Source: Gymnorhina tibicen (taxonomy: Eukaryota > Chordata > Aves > Passeriformes > Artamidae). Taken from it: a stretch of 64,000 nucleotides of DNA. Position 1 is the first letter of the stretch; the number at the start of each line of letters is the position of its first letter. Positions 11,620-23,918 of this stretch are shown one piece after another. Both the position numbers and the translations under genes were made by a program. The notes under the pieces were generated by a model. The model worked only from the letters and a program-made list of their open reading frames with translations, searched no databases and was not told where the DNA came from. The stretch is taken from NCBI GenBank assembly GCA_013399875.1, contig VXAZ01009496.1:129275-193274 (forward strand), in the 5' to 3' direction.

Positions 11620-11785
11620 GAGCCAGCACATGTGCTGGCCCCCAAAGGCAGAGAGCCAGCACATGGCATGGTGCTCAAGGCAGAGAGAGAGAGGCTGGTG
11701 ACTCGCTGATCCCCAGAGGCAGAGAGAGATAGCAGCCCCAAAGCAGAGAGAGGGGCTGGCCCAAAGCAGAGAGAGCCAGCACATG
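11620..11785. repeat. Three direct copies of GAGCCAGCACATG
   Basis: The 13-bp word occurs at 11620-11632, 11653-11665 and 11773-11785, with AGGCAGAGAG- or AAAGCAGAGAG-like words before the last two. The first copy sits in the 18-bp palindrome 11622-11639 (GCCAGCACATGTGCTGGC). CAGAGAG words fill the spaces between copies. Confidence 0.9.
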
Positions 11786-11854
11786 GCGTGGAGCCCCTTA
11801 TCTGCGGAAGAGGGGGGCGGAGAGAGCACATGGCCGAATGGTCTCAGAGCATAG

Positions 11855-11895
11855 GGGCGGAGTTGGGGTAACAACAAGGGCGGAGTTGGGGTAAC
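11855..11895. repeat. Tandem pair of an 18-bp G-rich word
   Basis: GGGCGGAGTTGGGGTAAC is present at 11855-11872 and again at 11878-11895, a period of 23 bases. GGGCGG is a GC-box (Sp-family) word. If the host element is a minus-strand LTR, the pair falls in its U3, where tandem enhancer repeats are usual. Confidence 0.9.
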
Positions 11896-11990
11896 GGGAT
11901 CAATGGGAGAAACCCGAGGGAGTGGTTAGGACTAGGGGCAGGGGAAGTGTGGGGGGGCACATGGAGAGGGCAGGCAATTTAGTAAGGAAA

Positions 11991-14900
11991 GGAATGGGGA
12001 AATACAACACAGAGCATGATTAGTTAATTGACTTACACAATACATAAAGTTCTAGATGGAGAACTTTTTTGTACTAGATAGTTTGATCCAGGTGTAATCA
12101 GGTGCAATAATCAAAAGAAGAATTTAAAACACCAAAGCGAAAAATCTTGGTGGGACCTTCACAAGTGAATGTTGCATTTCTATTTCTGTCTTAGTCCTGC
12201 AAACATTCCAAAAATAAGGAAGATCTCAGGCTGCCAACTTATTTCAAGGTAGACAGATATGTTTTATCCAGGGAAAGGTTATAAAGGAAGCAAATTGTTA
12301 AAAATCAATGTCTCACTTTTTGCCATTGCTTCTTATTCATGCCAAATTTAAGGTTTAGTGCTTTGTTCGGGTGGAGTACAAATGATACTCTGAGGTGACT
12401 AGAGATGTCCCTCTGAGCAGCCCTGACAGCTTAGTCCTGGCTTCCTCTCTCAGTGCCTGTTGAAGCTCATGACTCAGGGGACCAAGTCTTATGGGAATTC
12501 AAGTGTAGGCTTTGGCACAGGAGACAATATGCAAACATAAAATACTCACCTTCTATATTCTTGCCATGGTGTTCACCTTGGAGTTTAGTAAGTGATGTTT
12601 GTAGAGAAGCAGGCACTTGTAACTGATGCAGGGCGGTAGCTTCGGCATGGACACAGAGTTCCTGCCTTAGCAGCAGAAAAAGCCAACCTGAAAAAGCACC
12701 ATGCTGAATCCTGCCAAAGGCACTGAGGGCTGAGGCAGCTGACAGAGAAATCTGATGAATAAGACATTGTGCAACTAAATCTATTATCAGACCATGAGAT
12801 ACCTAAGCACCCTGACAGTGAAGGCTGCCCAAGTACTTCAGCTAAATAGATAGACACAGTCCAATAGTTTGAGGGGTCTGGTGAAAATTATTTCACAGGC
12901 CGTCTGTGAAACATAGGGTTTTGTTGCAAATCAGGTCTGGCTTAATTTAATGAACTGGTATTAACAAGCATCACATTCTACATCTTTCACTGTCTCTCAG
13001 CTGAGTAGTATTCATTAAAAAGAATATATGCAAATTTTAGCAACATAAACAGAATTTAAAATAAGGGATAACACAACAAACACTCAAGAAAGCTTTCTGT
13101 TTTCCCTTCAGGATGAGTTGCCTGTTTACTATATCCTATCCTCTAGTTTGTCCTTTAAAATGCTGGCACTACATCAATTATAAAGAAAAGGCCACAACCT
13201 CACCACTCCAGCAAGGGTAATGGGAAAAACTTTTCCACTTTTATCCCATAAAACAGACCTTGGTGAGTGGATCAAATCGTGTCTCCACTGGGGTCAGGAG
13301 GAGCTTTGCCTGAAGGGCAAGGCTGCCCTCTCTGAAGCCAAATCTCTCCTAATACATCAAGAACTCTTCATGGTAAAATAGAAGAACAGATGCCATCTCC
13401 TTTCTCTGCTTCTCCAGGCAAAGTGTAAACCTCAGTGCACTCAGCAGTAAATTCCTTTAAACATTTACGTGAGCTAAAATTGCTACATCCACTGACATTT
13501 ACTCAATGTGCAGCACTTCATCCAACCACGGCTGCACATATCGGATGGGCAGCACAGGTGGAGCGCCTGTGCTGTATGCCTGAGTTTAGTCTTTTTTTCT
13601 GTATGATGCTCTGCTTCCTCTTTCTTTCCTTTTAATTTGGTCAGCTGAGCCTCATCCATTGTCTCTTGCACAGCCTGTGAGACCTGTTATGGCAATAGAT
13701 CCCCTCTCTGATGAATGAATGATAGTTCCATTGCATTTTCCTTCTTTTTTTTTTTTTTTGTAATTATGATTTAAGAGTTTATGCACCCATCCCCACAGCA
13801 GTTAGTAATCACAAACTTTCTGTTGTCTTTGGATAGCAAGAATAATAACTGAGGGAAACAAACCTACCAAATTCCAGGTACTAAGGAAACAAGATTTGTG
13901 GAGGATTTAATAGGAAAAACAATGCCTGTGGAGATGACATACTTGCAGCTGTGGAGGCAGGAGTCCTCTGATGGCATGGCAGAAAAGCAGGAGCAACCAC
14001 CTCAAAGCACAACGACTGTTGGCGAGCTGCCATAAATGAACTTGTAGTCATGGACCTTGAGGATCAAAGGGCCTACAGTTCTCGTATGTTTTAGGCCCTA
14101 GTCCAAATGAGCTCTGACCTCTTCCTGCATAGAGGGAAGTCAGCAGCATTATTCTGATAGCATAACCAAAATGCATGCTTAGAAGTGCAAAATGGGATAT
14201 ACCTTACCAACTGGAGGCAAGAGTGGATGAGGAAGGGAAAAGGAGCAGGATGTACTAATTTTATAGACAGCTGAAACAAAGCATTGGCCTTGCTTTTTTC
14301 TCAATTAAAAATATTGGCTGTTTTAAATCTTTTCTTTGTGATTTATTTGGAAAAAAAAATTAATTCATCAATGCATTTCATTAAATGGTAGATTGTACAT
14401 AATTTTATTTTACCAGATGAGAATTGGAGCAAAGTAGAAACTTAAGCTTAAAAACCATTCTTCTTGTTTAGGTGTATAATTCTTTCTCCTGCTTTGCATG
14501 CCTGGAACTAATGTGGCATTAAGTATATTCTAATTTTAAAGAATTTAATACATGCATAATCTGCTTTACAAGCAGAGATTAGATTTTTTCATATTAAAAT
14601 AAATTGGGACAACTGAGAAGCATAACTTAGGGCATATTCATTTGAACAAAATAGGCAAAATCTTTCATTTTTTAAATGTTCTTTTTAAAGCATTGATATA
14701 CTATACTTTAAAGAATATTGTGTGAAGCTTTCATAGTAAAGAACTCCAGCATTCTGTGATTTGAAAAAAAAAACTACAGCAATACAATTGAACCTTTGGG
14801 TAAGCTTGTATTTATTACATGTATTGATGATTTCAGTGCATTAAAATACAGAAATGAGTGTTTATATACAGTTGAGAACACCTGAGTTACTGCAGAATTA

Positions 14901-15733
14901 TTTGTTGAAAGCAAGAACAAACTCAAATTTGTGAGATTTTCATAAATATTTAGCAAGTTAAAATGCCTTCATTTTGGGTTTGGGGTTGCAGCTGGATGTG
15001 ACTCCCAGCAAGGGGGCAGAGCACTTACTTCTGACATAAAGTTCCCTTAGAAAATTATACCAAGTTCAGCATCCAAAAAGTGGGGCATAGAGGGAGTGCT
15101 GGTACATCTCAAGGCAATTTTAGTAGTGCTTCACAGCCTCCACTGTCCCCAGCATCTTCTCTCTCTCAGCATTGTTCTCTCTCTCAGTAACAGAAGTCAG
15201 TGTTAAATTTTACGAGGAGAAAATAATTTTTCAGACATCAGAATTTAGCTGTTCTTTTGTTGCAGAACATGGGCAAATCCTACCAGACTCTGAATAGGTA
15301 TGACATTTCAAGATTTAAATAGTAGAGCAGTATCAGGCAGCTGGAATACACGGATACTTCCTTCTAAAGCTCACAAAATTCTCGTCAGAATAAAAAACAT
15401 GTTCCTTTCTAAGAATAATTTAAAATTATTTGGTCTTCAGTGTTTGAGAGAGTCTCAAGTTGGTACTAAAGAACTTTCAGTCAGCTTGGGAGCCTTTTAC
15501 AGTGTGTACCATTTTATTTGCACCATATCTCTTTTATCAAATTAACACTAAAAAAGCTGTCATAACAATTCCACATACTTTTCACCTAAGTGACCTTCTC
15601 TAGAGTAGATCTTGGCCAAGGAATAATATTACAGGCCTAATCCTGTTTCCACTGATGTCCTTTACAGACTTGCAAGTAAATACACTTGTTTCTGTCTCTC
15701 ACAAGTCATAAACAAGAACCTGACCTGACTCTC

Positions 15734-15736
<3 letters not shown>
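11991..15736. other. Unique non-coding DNA
   Basis: No gene and no recognisable interspersed repeat. The only low-complexity tract is T15 at 13745-13759. The patch 12400-12870 is slightly richer in G and C and has a minus-strand open frame (12585-12857) without family resemblance. Confidence 0.5.
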
Positions 15737-15771
<35 letters not shown>

Positions 15772-15790
15772 CACACACACACACACACAC
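15737..15790. repeat. (CA)n microsatellite
   Basis: Sixteen CA units are followed by an AA interruption and about ten AC units. The tract runs directly into GTG, creating a CACGTG E-box word at 15788-15793. The length suggests it could be polymorphic. Confidence 0.97.
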
Positions 15791-16836
15791 GTGCGTCTAA
15801 AGGCACATCTGCTTACAGACTGCAAGAGTTTATACCTCAGCAAAGTCACGCACAGGACACTACCTGGCCTCCTAATTTTCTTCCCCATGAAAAGGCTATA
15901 AAGTTCATGCAAGATTTGTTATGGAAACAGCCTCGAGAGCGTTTCCTTCCCTGCTGTTTGATTGCTTTTGTGGCATACACTTGTAATATCACCTTGTTTG
16001 GGCCTAATATGGGAGAATTTTGGATGCAAAGCAGATTTCCTACTGTATCTTCTTCCCATGAAGCTTGATCCCACTCCTCTCTATTTTCCCTACCATTTCA
16101 GAAAGAAAAGGCTTTTCCTTCCTGTTGCTCTATTAAAAAACTCATTACCAGGCAGACAGGGTGTGAGAGCTGGCTCCTTCCAGTTTGGGCACAGCAGGAT
16201 TTGCAGGTAATGGCAAGAGGAGGTATCAGGCTGAAAGAGGTGGAGGCAGCCCCCGAGCTATGTGCTCAGCATTTCAGGGTTCCTAGCAGCCCCCCTCCTG
16301 CCTTGGGGACCCCCGGCTTGACGCCCACAAGGCAACAGAGAGCACCCACCGGATGCTCTCACTGACCTCAAAAGGCAGCAGGGGGTTCATGGCCGGGGAG
16401 CATCTCTAGCAGGGCTCCGCAAGGCCACTTCAGGTAGTTTCCAGTCCCACACGCTTCAGTGTGGGGTACGATGCCAGATCATCGCAGGCCAATAAGATAT
16501 CAAATATTTTCAAAATGACAGGGCAGCGTTTGTTACTGACAAACGGGAAGTTAGCAGTGTTGAGCAGTCTCCAGGCCATTACCCTCCAGAACTTAAGTTT
16601 GCCGCTCTCCAGGAGGCAATGGAAGCAAGAACCAGAAGTAGGCAGAGATGGTCCTTTAGTACCAGAGTCAGGCTAAGTACTTGCTAGACAACTCTATTAT
16701 ATTTGAGGGGTGCTTAAATCTTAAAGTGCATTTATTTTGCCAAATAGTCAAGTGATCACAATCTTCCCTGCAACTGGATCAGTCTTTCAGTGGGAAAGTA
16801 TAAGTTTCCAAAGATGAGTTGCTGTCTTCTGTGCAG
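15791..16836. other. Unique DNA with a GC-rich block at 16190-16450
   Basis: The block 16190-16450 is clearly richer in G and C than its surroundings, with runs of C such as AGCCCCCCTCCTGCC, but few CpGs. I recognise neither an exon nor a repeat in it. The rest is ordinary unique sequence. Confidence 0.45.
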
Positions 16837-16877
16837 CAGCTGGCATCAAAATGTCTGGGTTTCCCTCTGATTTTCAG
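16837..16877 (+). other. Exon-like segment (41 bp, unproven)
   Basis: The acceptor context TTGCTGTCTTCTGTGCAG is followed by 41 bases ending in TTTTCAG, then GTAAGAAG, which matches the donor consensus. Both splice sites are better than average. The interval is open in the frame starting at its first base. A second acceptor three bases on (CAGCAG) would be a NAGNAG alternative. The short length means that chance is a serious alternative. Confidence 0.18.
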
Positions 16878-19800
16878 GTAAGAAGTGTCACATATCACGT
16901 ATCAAAAATCACAATTTGAATGCATTTTAAAAAAATTGTCATGGGTGAAGTGGGGGTATGCTTTTTTATTTAGTCTTTCATGTAGAGAACATACATTTCA
17001 AAAAGTGGTCACCACCACAGAGTGCCCTTCAGATCTCATCTTCCAACACATACAGTAGGTGCCTGCAGACAAAGGGTGCTTTTATTGCCCATGGGAGATT
17101 TGCATTTGTCCAGAGAGCATCCAAAAGGTGCACACTCCTGGCAGTGCAGTTTTTGGAACAGGGTAACCTTCTGGCTACGTCCACTGGTTTGGGGCATCAA
17201 TGTTTGTAGACCTGTTTTTAAAGAGATATTTCTCTGGGCAGAGGTGAGCACAAACTATGCACAAAGGAAAGCGGGTGCTTAAATAAGCTGTGGTGATCAT
17301 AACCTTTCTAAAATAGGTACTTTTTTCTAATTATACTTCTAATTATACTTCAGCAGAGAAGCACTTTCTCTCTCTTAAACAAAAAAAGGACAATTTGATA
17401 GAGAAGTGCAGAGGTGAATAGTCTGTTCTGTATAAATCAGGTGAGAAATTTGGGAGAGACGTTAGTGGATTAGTTGCCATATGGAAAGCTAATCCTGCTG
17501 GTATCTCAGACACATTCTTCATTCCTCCATGAAGCACTTATCTTTAAAACAAGTTAGTCAAAGTTTAAACATAAGTAGAGTAGTATCTGTATTCCCATTC
17601 AATTATATGAGTCATCTCCGCAGGTTAAACAGAAGATGCAGATATTCCAGTCTGTTTTGTAATTCAGATCATTTGTATGCATTGGGTAATGTGATTTATA
17701 ACCATATTTGCACTTTGAAATAAAAAAGGGATTCAGAAAGGAGACACTAACACCTCTTTAAATATATTGCTTTATTGTTCATGCTGAAACCACTTGACCT
17801 GTGCAATACCAGGTTCTTTACCTATACAAATAAATTTAAAGCTTAATCCTTAATAGCATATACTGCAAATGTTCAAGAGCTTCTTAAGTTACCAAATTAG
17901 TATTAGGGGAGAAAGAAGAATAACCTACTTCAGCAACAACAACAAAAATAAACTACCTGCTTTAATTTAAAGTATTCTTAGGAGATGAGGCATTTTTATT
18001 AAGTGAAAAAAATCTGGAAAAAAAAGGTATTCAAAATAAACCAATACATTACTTTGAATTATATTTACAAAATATTTAGCTGTCTGCTAGAATGGAAAAA
18101 ATATAACATTTTTATTAGACATAGTTATAAATCATTGTCAAAACATTTACTGCAGCTTGTGGTAAACATCATTTGTACTTACACCGAGCAAACAATTGTT
18201 GCCATATTAATTTTTTTCATTATTAGTAAAATGACTGTTTCATCCAAAATCTTATTTAAATCAGAAATGCATACATTTCCTAGACATATATATGCAATTA
18301 TTATTCCAAATCCAGATAATATTCCTGTATATCTTTACTGACGTTTTTAAATGGACTTTTTTTCCCTCTACAATTACTTGGTTTTGGGATGCAGCTTGGA
18401 ATAAAGCAGCAACATGATTGCATGTTGTGAGTCTGGCATTACCTCCTTCATTCTTTTAATTAAAATATCAGTTTATTATTGTAGCCAATTAGAACTTAAA
18501 CTAACTTTATAAAATAAAATTTAGCCATCATGTCATATAAGGTGCTGCACAAGAAGTAAAATTATTGGGATTTGAATTAATATGGTTACTTCTGAAAAAA
18601 GATTAAAAACACTGTAGCCATTCTCATGCATCTATGTATGTGTGTTTTCTGAACATGAATAGACTTTTTTCATAATGCCATGTCGTCATTTCCTTTGAAA
18701 TACTAAATTGTTATCCCATCACTGGAACTACTTCTGTAAAACTTAACTTTAAATTTAAATAAAAACAAGTTCATAAAAGAAAGCAGTATGTCCATACCTA
18801 GTAAAGATAATGGATTTTTCCAAAATGAGTCCCTTAAATAATGTATTTCTATAGTGTTCATATAGCACTGTGTATGCAAATATATATAAAAAATATATAC
18901 ACATAATTAGTACTAGAGGCAAAATAATGTTTTGATATGCTTTTTGCATGTGAAGTACTTGAATATAGGACATTACATTGTCTGAGCTGTTTATGGAAGT
19001 TTTTTATATTAATACAATGGTTAGATCACAAATCTGAGAGAGGCTTAACCTCTACAATGAATTGTGCTGAAAACAAATAAAACACAAAACACATAAAAGC
19101 TGTTTATCAGCAAAAGTACTTTCACTGGCAAAAGTCCTCCAAATCTTTTCTGTCCATAATCTTTGTTTTACATCCCTCTTAGTGAAATATCCTGTATAAC
19201 AGAAAATATTGTTTGTGACCCACAGAAATCCCATTATGTAGGTAAAAATTCAAACAATTTTATGTGGTATTTGAGCTTCCAAAAAAATATTTATGAAATA
19301 TCACAGAAAGCATTTGTTTTTGAATAAGTATGACCTATTTTGAATACCTATGAACTGTTTATTTTCAAAATAACCATACAATGTCTGTTTTTTATTAACA
19401 TCCTAATCATGACTAACTTGCATATTTGCTGCACACTCTTAACACCTGCTTTACCAAATAATTTAAGTTGTAACTGTAATGAGAAAGCAGTATTTTGAAT
19501 ATTAGGGAATGCCTAGGGAAGAAATCCAGCCTCAGTTATAGCATTTATAAAGCTATGGATAATTATTTTGAAAACAGTGATTAATAAGTGTCCATTTTCA
19601 TGTCATCATTGGTAATAGATGCTATCTCACTCAGGCACCCCGCCATTCTGTTTAATACAAGTGTATCCTAGTGTAAAAGGGAGCTTGTCATACTTATCTC
19701 TAATGGTGAATGATTTCTCTCCCTCTTCCTGAAGACACTTTGCACCCAATATTCTCAAATCCTATCATGCTACAGGCTGACAAATAAGCTAACAACAATG

Positions 19801-22800
19801 CAGGTGGCAGGCTACATTTATGTGTAGGTGTATGTTCTCTAGAAGATATGCAGAAGATAAGTGAATCTTTTTTTGCTTGTTAATTGGACAAAATACACAT
19901 AGGAAGAAATGTGCTTATGGAAAGAGATGCAAAATTTTTACATTTCAATAAAATATCATGCTCTGAGAGAACAAGATATGCTTCAAAGAATCATTGCATT
20001 TTCAGAAAGTGGCAGAAAAATTAAGCGTTGTTTTTTGTAATTACTGCTGTAATTCCTCAAAATGCAAAAGCGGAAAGGGTCTGTCATTATACCAATGTTG
20101 CAATTACTGCCTGTAACTTCTGCTGGGTTTCATATATTTCTGTACTTTCTATGTTTAATTCTATTTTCAAGCGATTGTACTGTATGAAACCAACAACAAT
20201 TTGTCCTGATTCATGGTTTAGGAGGAGCAGCTGATTAATCCCATGTCAACAGTCTTGACCCTATGCAGAAAATAGAAACATAGAGGGTCTGCTTAACAAT
20301 ATATCAAAGGTACAGTTGCTTGTATTCTCTCCTTTATAAAATTATAAATCACATGCAAATGCAAAGTTAGGGCAGTGTAGCTCAGTCATTATCACTTTTA
20401 TCCTTTTATCTTCTTACACAGAGAATGTGCTTTTTCTTTTAAATGTTTCAGTGTAAAACAACCAGCATGTCACCATCACATTTTTCTGCGTGTTATCTGG
20501 ATACTAAAAGGACTGTATGTATTTGTTCACTGGTTTAGGCTCATCTGTTCCTGAACAGAGAGACCTGTACAGCACAGCAATCCCATAAAGCAAAAACACT
20601 TTGATTCTTTCCATAACATGCTTAAATGTCATGGCTTGGTGCTGTAAGTGCTGACTCATGTGAGTAGGCTTTACTTTTCCGAGAAGACTTACTAGCTTCA
20701 GTCAGACCATTTATCCTAACGAGAGCTTGCAGATTTGGGTCCTTCCAGCAAGGTGCTCAAAGATTATTTTTTCAGGGTATAAGGTTTACAGGATATCCTT
20801 TTCAATTCTTAACATTCAAAAGCTTTCCAATCATCCCACAAATGTGCATATTAAAAAAATTATTCTTCCACTAATGCTTCTGCTTAAGTATGAACAAACA
20901 ATACCTGGTTTATATTAGTCTGTCTAAACTTGCTGGGTAAACTGGGTGAAATAAAATATACATAACAGTCTTTTAAATTGTGGTTGGGACAAGAGAGAAC
21001 AAAACATTTCCAATTTTAGTAGTGAAGCACAGTGACTCTCCCACGCCAGTTTGGAAATACTAATGAAATTTTAAGGTCTTCTTTTCTATATGGCAGCTCC
21101 AGAAAAGAATGTGCTCTTTATTATTGTAAGGTGTAAACTGATAGGTAAAGGGGAAAAAAAAAAAAAAGGAAGAAGAAAAAGAACCAGCAAAAAATGTACA
21201 TAAAATAACTAAATAAAACCAAAATCTGTGGAAATCTTCTCATGTAAACTGCATAATAGCACTTCAAATGGCCCCTTTCTGTCATCCACTGTAACCATCA
21301 CATTCCCATTTCTGCTGCAGTCAGGTGAACTGTCAAAGAGCTATTACGGTTGGCTGCATAGAATTCCAAGGAAAGACAAATCTGTGCAATTTTCTCCTTG
21401 GACAATAATGGGTTTTTTGGTGTACCTAGGGTTTCCTAAACAATTTTGGTAAAGAAAAAAAGAGTTTTCCATTTTTTTTCCATATTTTTGCATGTATACG
21501 ATAATGCAAGGGGCTTTATTTGGGCTGAAACCTTTACTATGAATGTGTAGCCCTTTGATGGATGCACATTAGCATTCCAGTATGTGGGTAAGATTTATAT
21601 ATTTTTTTCCTTTTCTGATACATAATATAGCTTCAAGTAGATACTTAAAATTGTATGATGGCATGTTATATTTTAGTGTGTGTTCTTGCACTGTTAGAAG
21701 AATTGTTGCACATCAAGTGAAACAACAAAATGGATACAGAAATCCAAAAATCATCCAATCTACTATTAAAAACTAATAGCAATGCTAAAATAATAAATGC
21801 ATTTAGTCTTTCATGTCTGCTTAAAATACTGCATGCTCAGAAGTGAATACATTATTGTGATATGTAATACCACATCTTCTGATAAGGCTTATATCATAAA
21901 TAAAAAAGACGTATAAATGATGTGTTTCTGAACGGTTTTTCTTCAGAGGCAACTATTTTGTCCATTCTGGTGAGGTATGTTGCATAAGCAAAATGAGAGT
22001 TTGATTATGTCTTTCATATAGTTAATAAACATATGGTTGTCAGAAACCACAACGAGGTTTCTTGCTGGTTGTTTTCATCGTCTGTAAAAAATTAAGGTGT
22101 TTCAGAACTGACCTCTGCTCTGTTGAGTCATCTCTGTTTTTTTTCAGTTCAATTTGCCTTACTGATCAGAGAAGAATAAGCCAGAATTTTTATATACTCA
22201 GAAAGAGGGCAAAAGACAACTGATTCCTTTAATTTTTTTTAAGTTGGATTTTTCTATTTCTTTTGTACGTGATTTTGTTAAAATTTGAAACTATTCAAAT
22301 TAAAAAAATAAAGCAGTCATGGATTTTAAATATAATTCTTGCTTCACCACTGAATTTCCTCGGCAATTGCCTGCTTTTCATCTCTCTAAGTAGTAATTGT
22401 TAAATACGACACTCTTTATATTTAATTCAGAGCTATATTAAGAGTAGAAATTCAACTGCATTCACTGGTTTTACTTTTTTAGAAAATAAGATTATAATTT
22501 GGTACCTCTCCTGGAAATGCTTTGTTTACTCTATTCCACATCTGTATAACTGCACCTCCCTATACAGTGTTAAGGATATAGTCCCACAAACAAGTTTATC
22601 AGGGAATGGTCCCTGCCCCAAAGTGTTTACGTTTATGATAAAAATTCCATTTTGAAGCACTGTCATAGCATTCCTGAAAAATAAACCAACATGATGCAGA
22701 TTAGTCGAAGAGAACCCAGCCCTTAGTCAGGCAGCTTTCTTCTGCTGCTTTCGATAGACAGTGTTACACGGGAAGGGCTTTTCTGTGTGCTAATCTGAGG

Positions 22801-22860
22801 ATTCTTCCTGCTTTTATTTCCTCCATGGAGGATGTAGCATCTACAAAGATACTTGAATAT
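16878..22860. other. Long AT-rich unique region
   Basis: No gene or interspersed repeat is recognised in about 6 kb. Small features are a perfect 12-bp tandem duplication (TCTAATTATACT, 17326-17349), two overlapping octamer-type words (ATGCAAAT at 20353 and ATGCAAAG at 20359), and an A14 run ending at 21167. Large AT-rich unique stretches of this kind in birds are usually intronic or intergenic. Confidence 0.5.
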
Positions 22861-22896
22861 CTTTTTTTTTTCTTTTTTTTTTTTTTTTCCTTACAG
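22861..22896 (+). repeat. T-rich tract ending in TTACAG
   Basis: About 28 T residues, interrupted once by C, end in CCTTACAG. It has the form of a very strong splice acceptor, but no good donor follows within a plausible distance (the nearest is CAAG followed by GTGACA at about 23003). I list it as a low-complexity tract. Confidence 0.7.
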
Positions 22897-23029
22897 ATAG
22901 TTCAGTCTGGAAAATACTGTTTGCCAGCTTATTTGTTTCTGTGTTTTGTTTATAGGCACAATATCATTCATTTCTTCATATCTGCTAGACTGGACAAATC
23001 AAGGTGACAATCCATGGTTAACTCTGTCA

Positions 23030-23200
23030 GGCCCTTTGTCCTGCTGCTTCTGAGGACTGGAATACAATGGAAACAAAGTGGAATATATAACCGTCCAGCT
23101 GCCTTGTTGTGACAGCGTGGCCCCGTATTACGGTGCCTCGGCCCCTGTTTGCCTATCGATAGCCAGCCCATGAGATGACAATGCAAATCATGTGAAAGCT
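23030..23200. promoter_or_regulatory. Candidate enhancer-like CpG cluster
   Basis: In a CpG-poor setting, roughly six CpGs fall within about 75 bases (23090-23160). The same interval holds ACAATGG (23064-23070) and AACAAAG (23072-23078), both SOX/HMG-type words; TATCGATA (23154-23161), a CUX/ONECUT-type ATCGAT word; and ATGCAAAT (23181-23188), a POU octamer. Clusters of such words are typical of developmental enhancers in bird genomes. The regulatory role is inference, since motif words alone are weak evidence. Confidence 0.3.
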
Positions 23201-23854
23201 CTCCTGCAAAATAAAAAAATCATGTCAAGAAGGGGGAAAAAAAGTAGATCAGGCTTGCCTTGAAAAATAGAAACTCATAAAAGGCTCTGCTTTTGGTACA
23301 ATTGCTACATTTAGATGTAGGGCCTGTTTTTTTTAACCATGGCATGCTTCTAAGGGGTGCAGGTAGGCTCATGTGTTTAAATCTATCATATGGTGTCTGC
23401 TTACAGGACTCTGCATTGATGTTACTTTTAAGGCACTTTATATTTCATTTAAGCATGCAATTAATCATCTTTACAGTGCTGATGTGACTGGCATCAGCAG
23501 TGTTATTTAATTAAATTTGAAATTATTGTACAGTAAATACAGGCTTCCAACTAGACAGTCCAAATTAAATGCTGAGGTCTATTTCTTACCCATGGTGTTT
23601 CCAATTTAAATGTTCATCCAAAAGGTTACACTTCATAGGTTGAAATCATTTTTATGTCCTAACTGTTGCTAAACCCAAAGATCAACTGTATGTGAGTCCT
23701 ATGCATCTATTAGCTGTAGGAATGTGTACACATTATCTATATTTCTCATATTCCATTTCATATTAGTGATTTTATGACTGATGCTCCTTAAGCACCATTT
23801 TTCTCCTGATACTTTGTCTCTTCTGTCACATCAGCCCAGGGCTCCTTTCACAGG
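23201..23854. other. Unique AT-rich DNA
   Basis: Nothing is recognised. A frame at 23293-23487 is not supported as coding. Confidence 0.5.
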
Positions 23855-23894
<40 letters not shown>

Positions 23895-23918
23895 AGAAGA
23901 AAGAAAGAAAAAAAGTCT
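23855..23918 (+). repeat. A38 homopolymer and A/G-rich tail
   Basis: An uninterrupted run of 38 A residues (23855-23892) is followed by GAAGAAGAAAGAAAGAAAAAAAG. No polyadenylation signal or gene-like sequence lies just upstream, so I do not read it as the tail of a processed pseudogene. The true length is uncertain because such runs assemble poorly. Confidence 0.9.

Larger units (their letters stand above)
11540..11990 (-). mobile_element. Probable LTR-derived, GC-rich repeat
   Basis: Read on the minus strand, an AATAAA at about 11591-11596 follows a GC-rich region with internal short repeats. A TATA-like AGATAAGG lies upstream near 11787-11794. This order suits an endogenous retroviral LTR lying on the minus strand. 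GAGCCAGCACATG occurs three times (11620, 11653 and 11773), and an 18-bp word near the other end is repeated with a 23-bp period. I cannot find TG...CA ends with a target duplication, so the boundaries are approximate and the class is inferred. It could instead be another kind of interspersed or satellite-like repeat. Confidence 0.4.

Noticed and set aside
11592..11877. Minus-strand open frames rich in Leu, Cys and Ser
   Set aside because: They translate the short CAGAGAG and GAGCCAGCACATG repeats of the LTR-like element and are not a conserved gene.
22861..23007. Very strong-looking splice acceptor followed by an open frame
   Set aside because: The tract is a T-rich microsatellite, the downstream frame ends in a stop, and no good donor follows.
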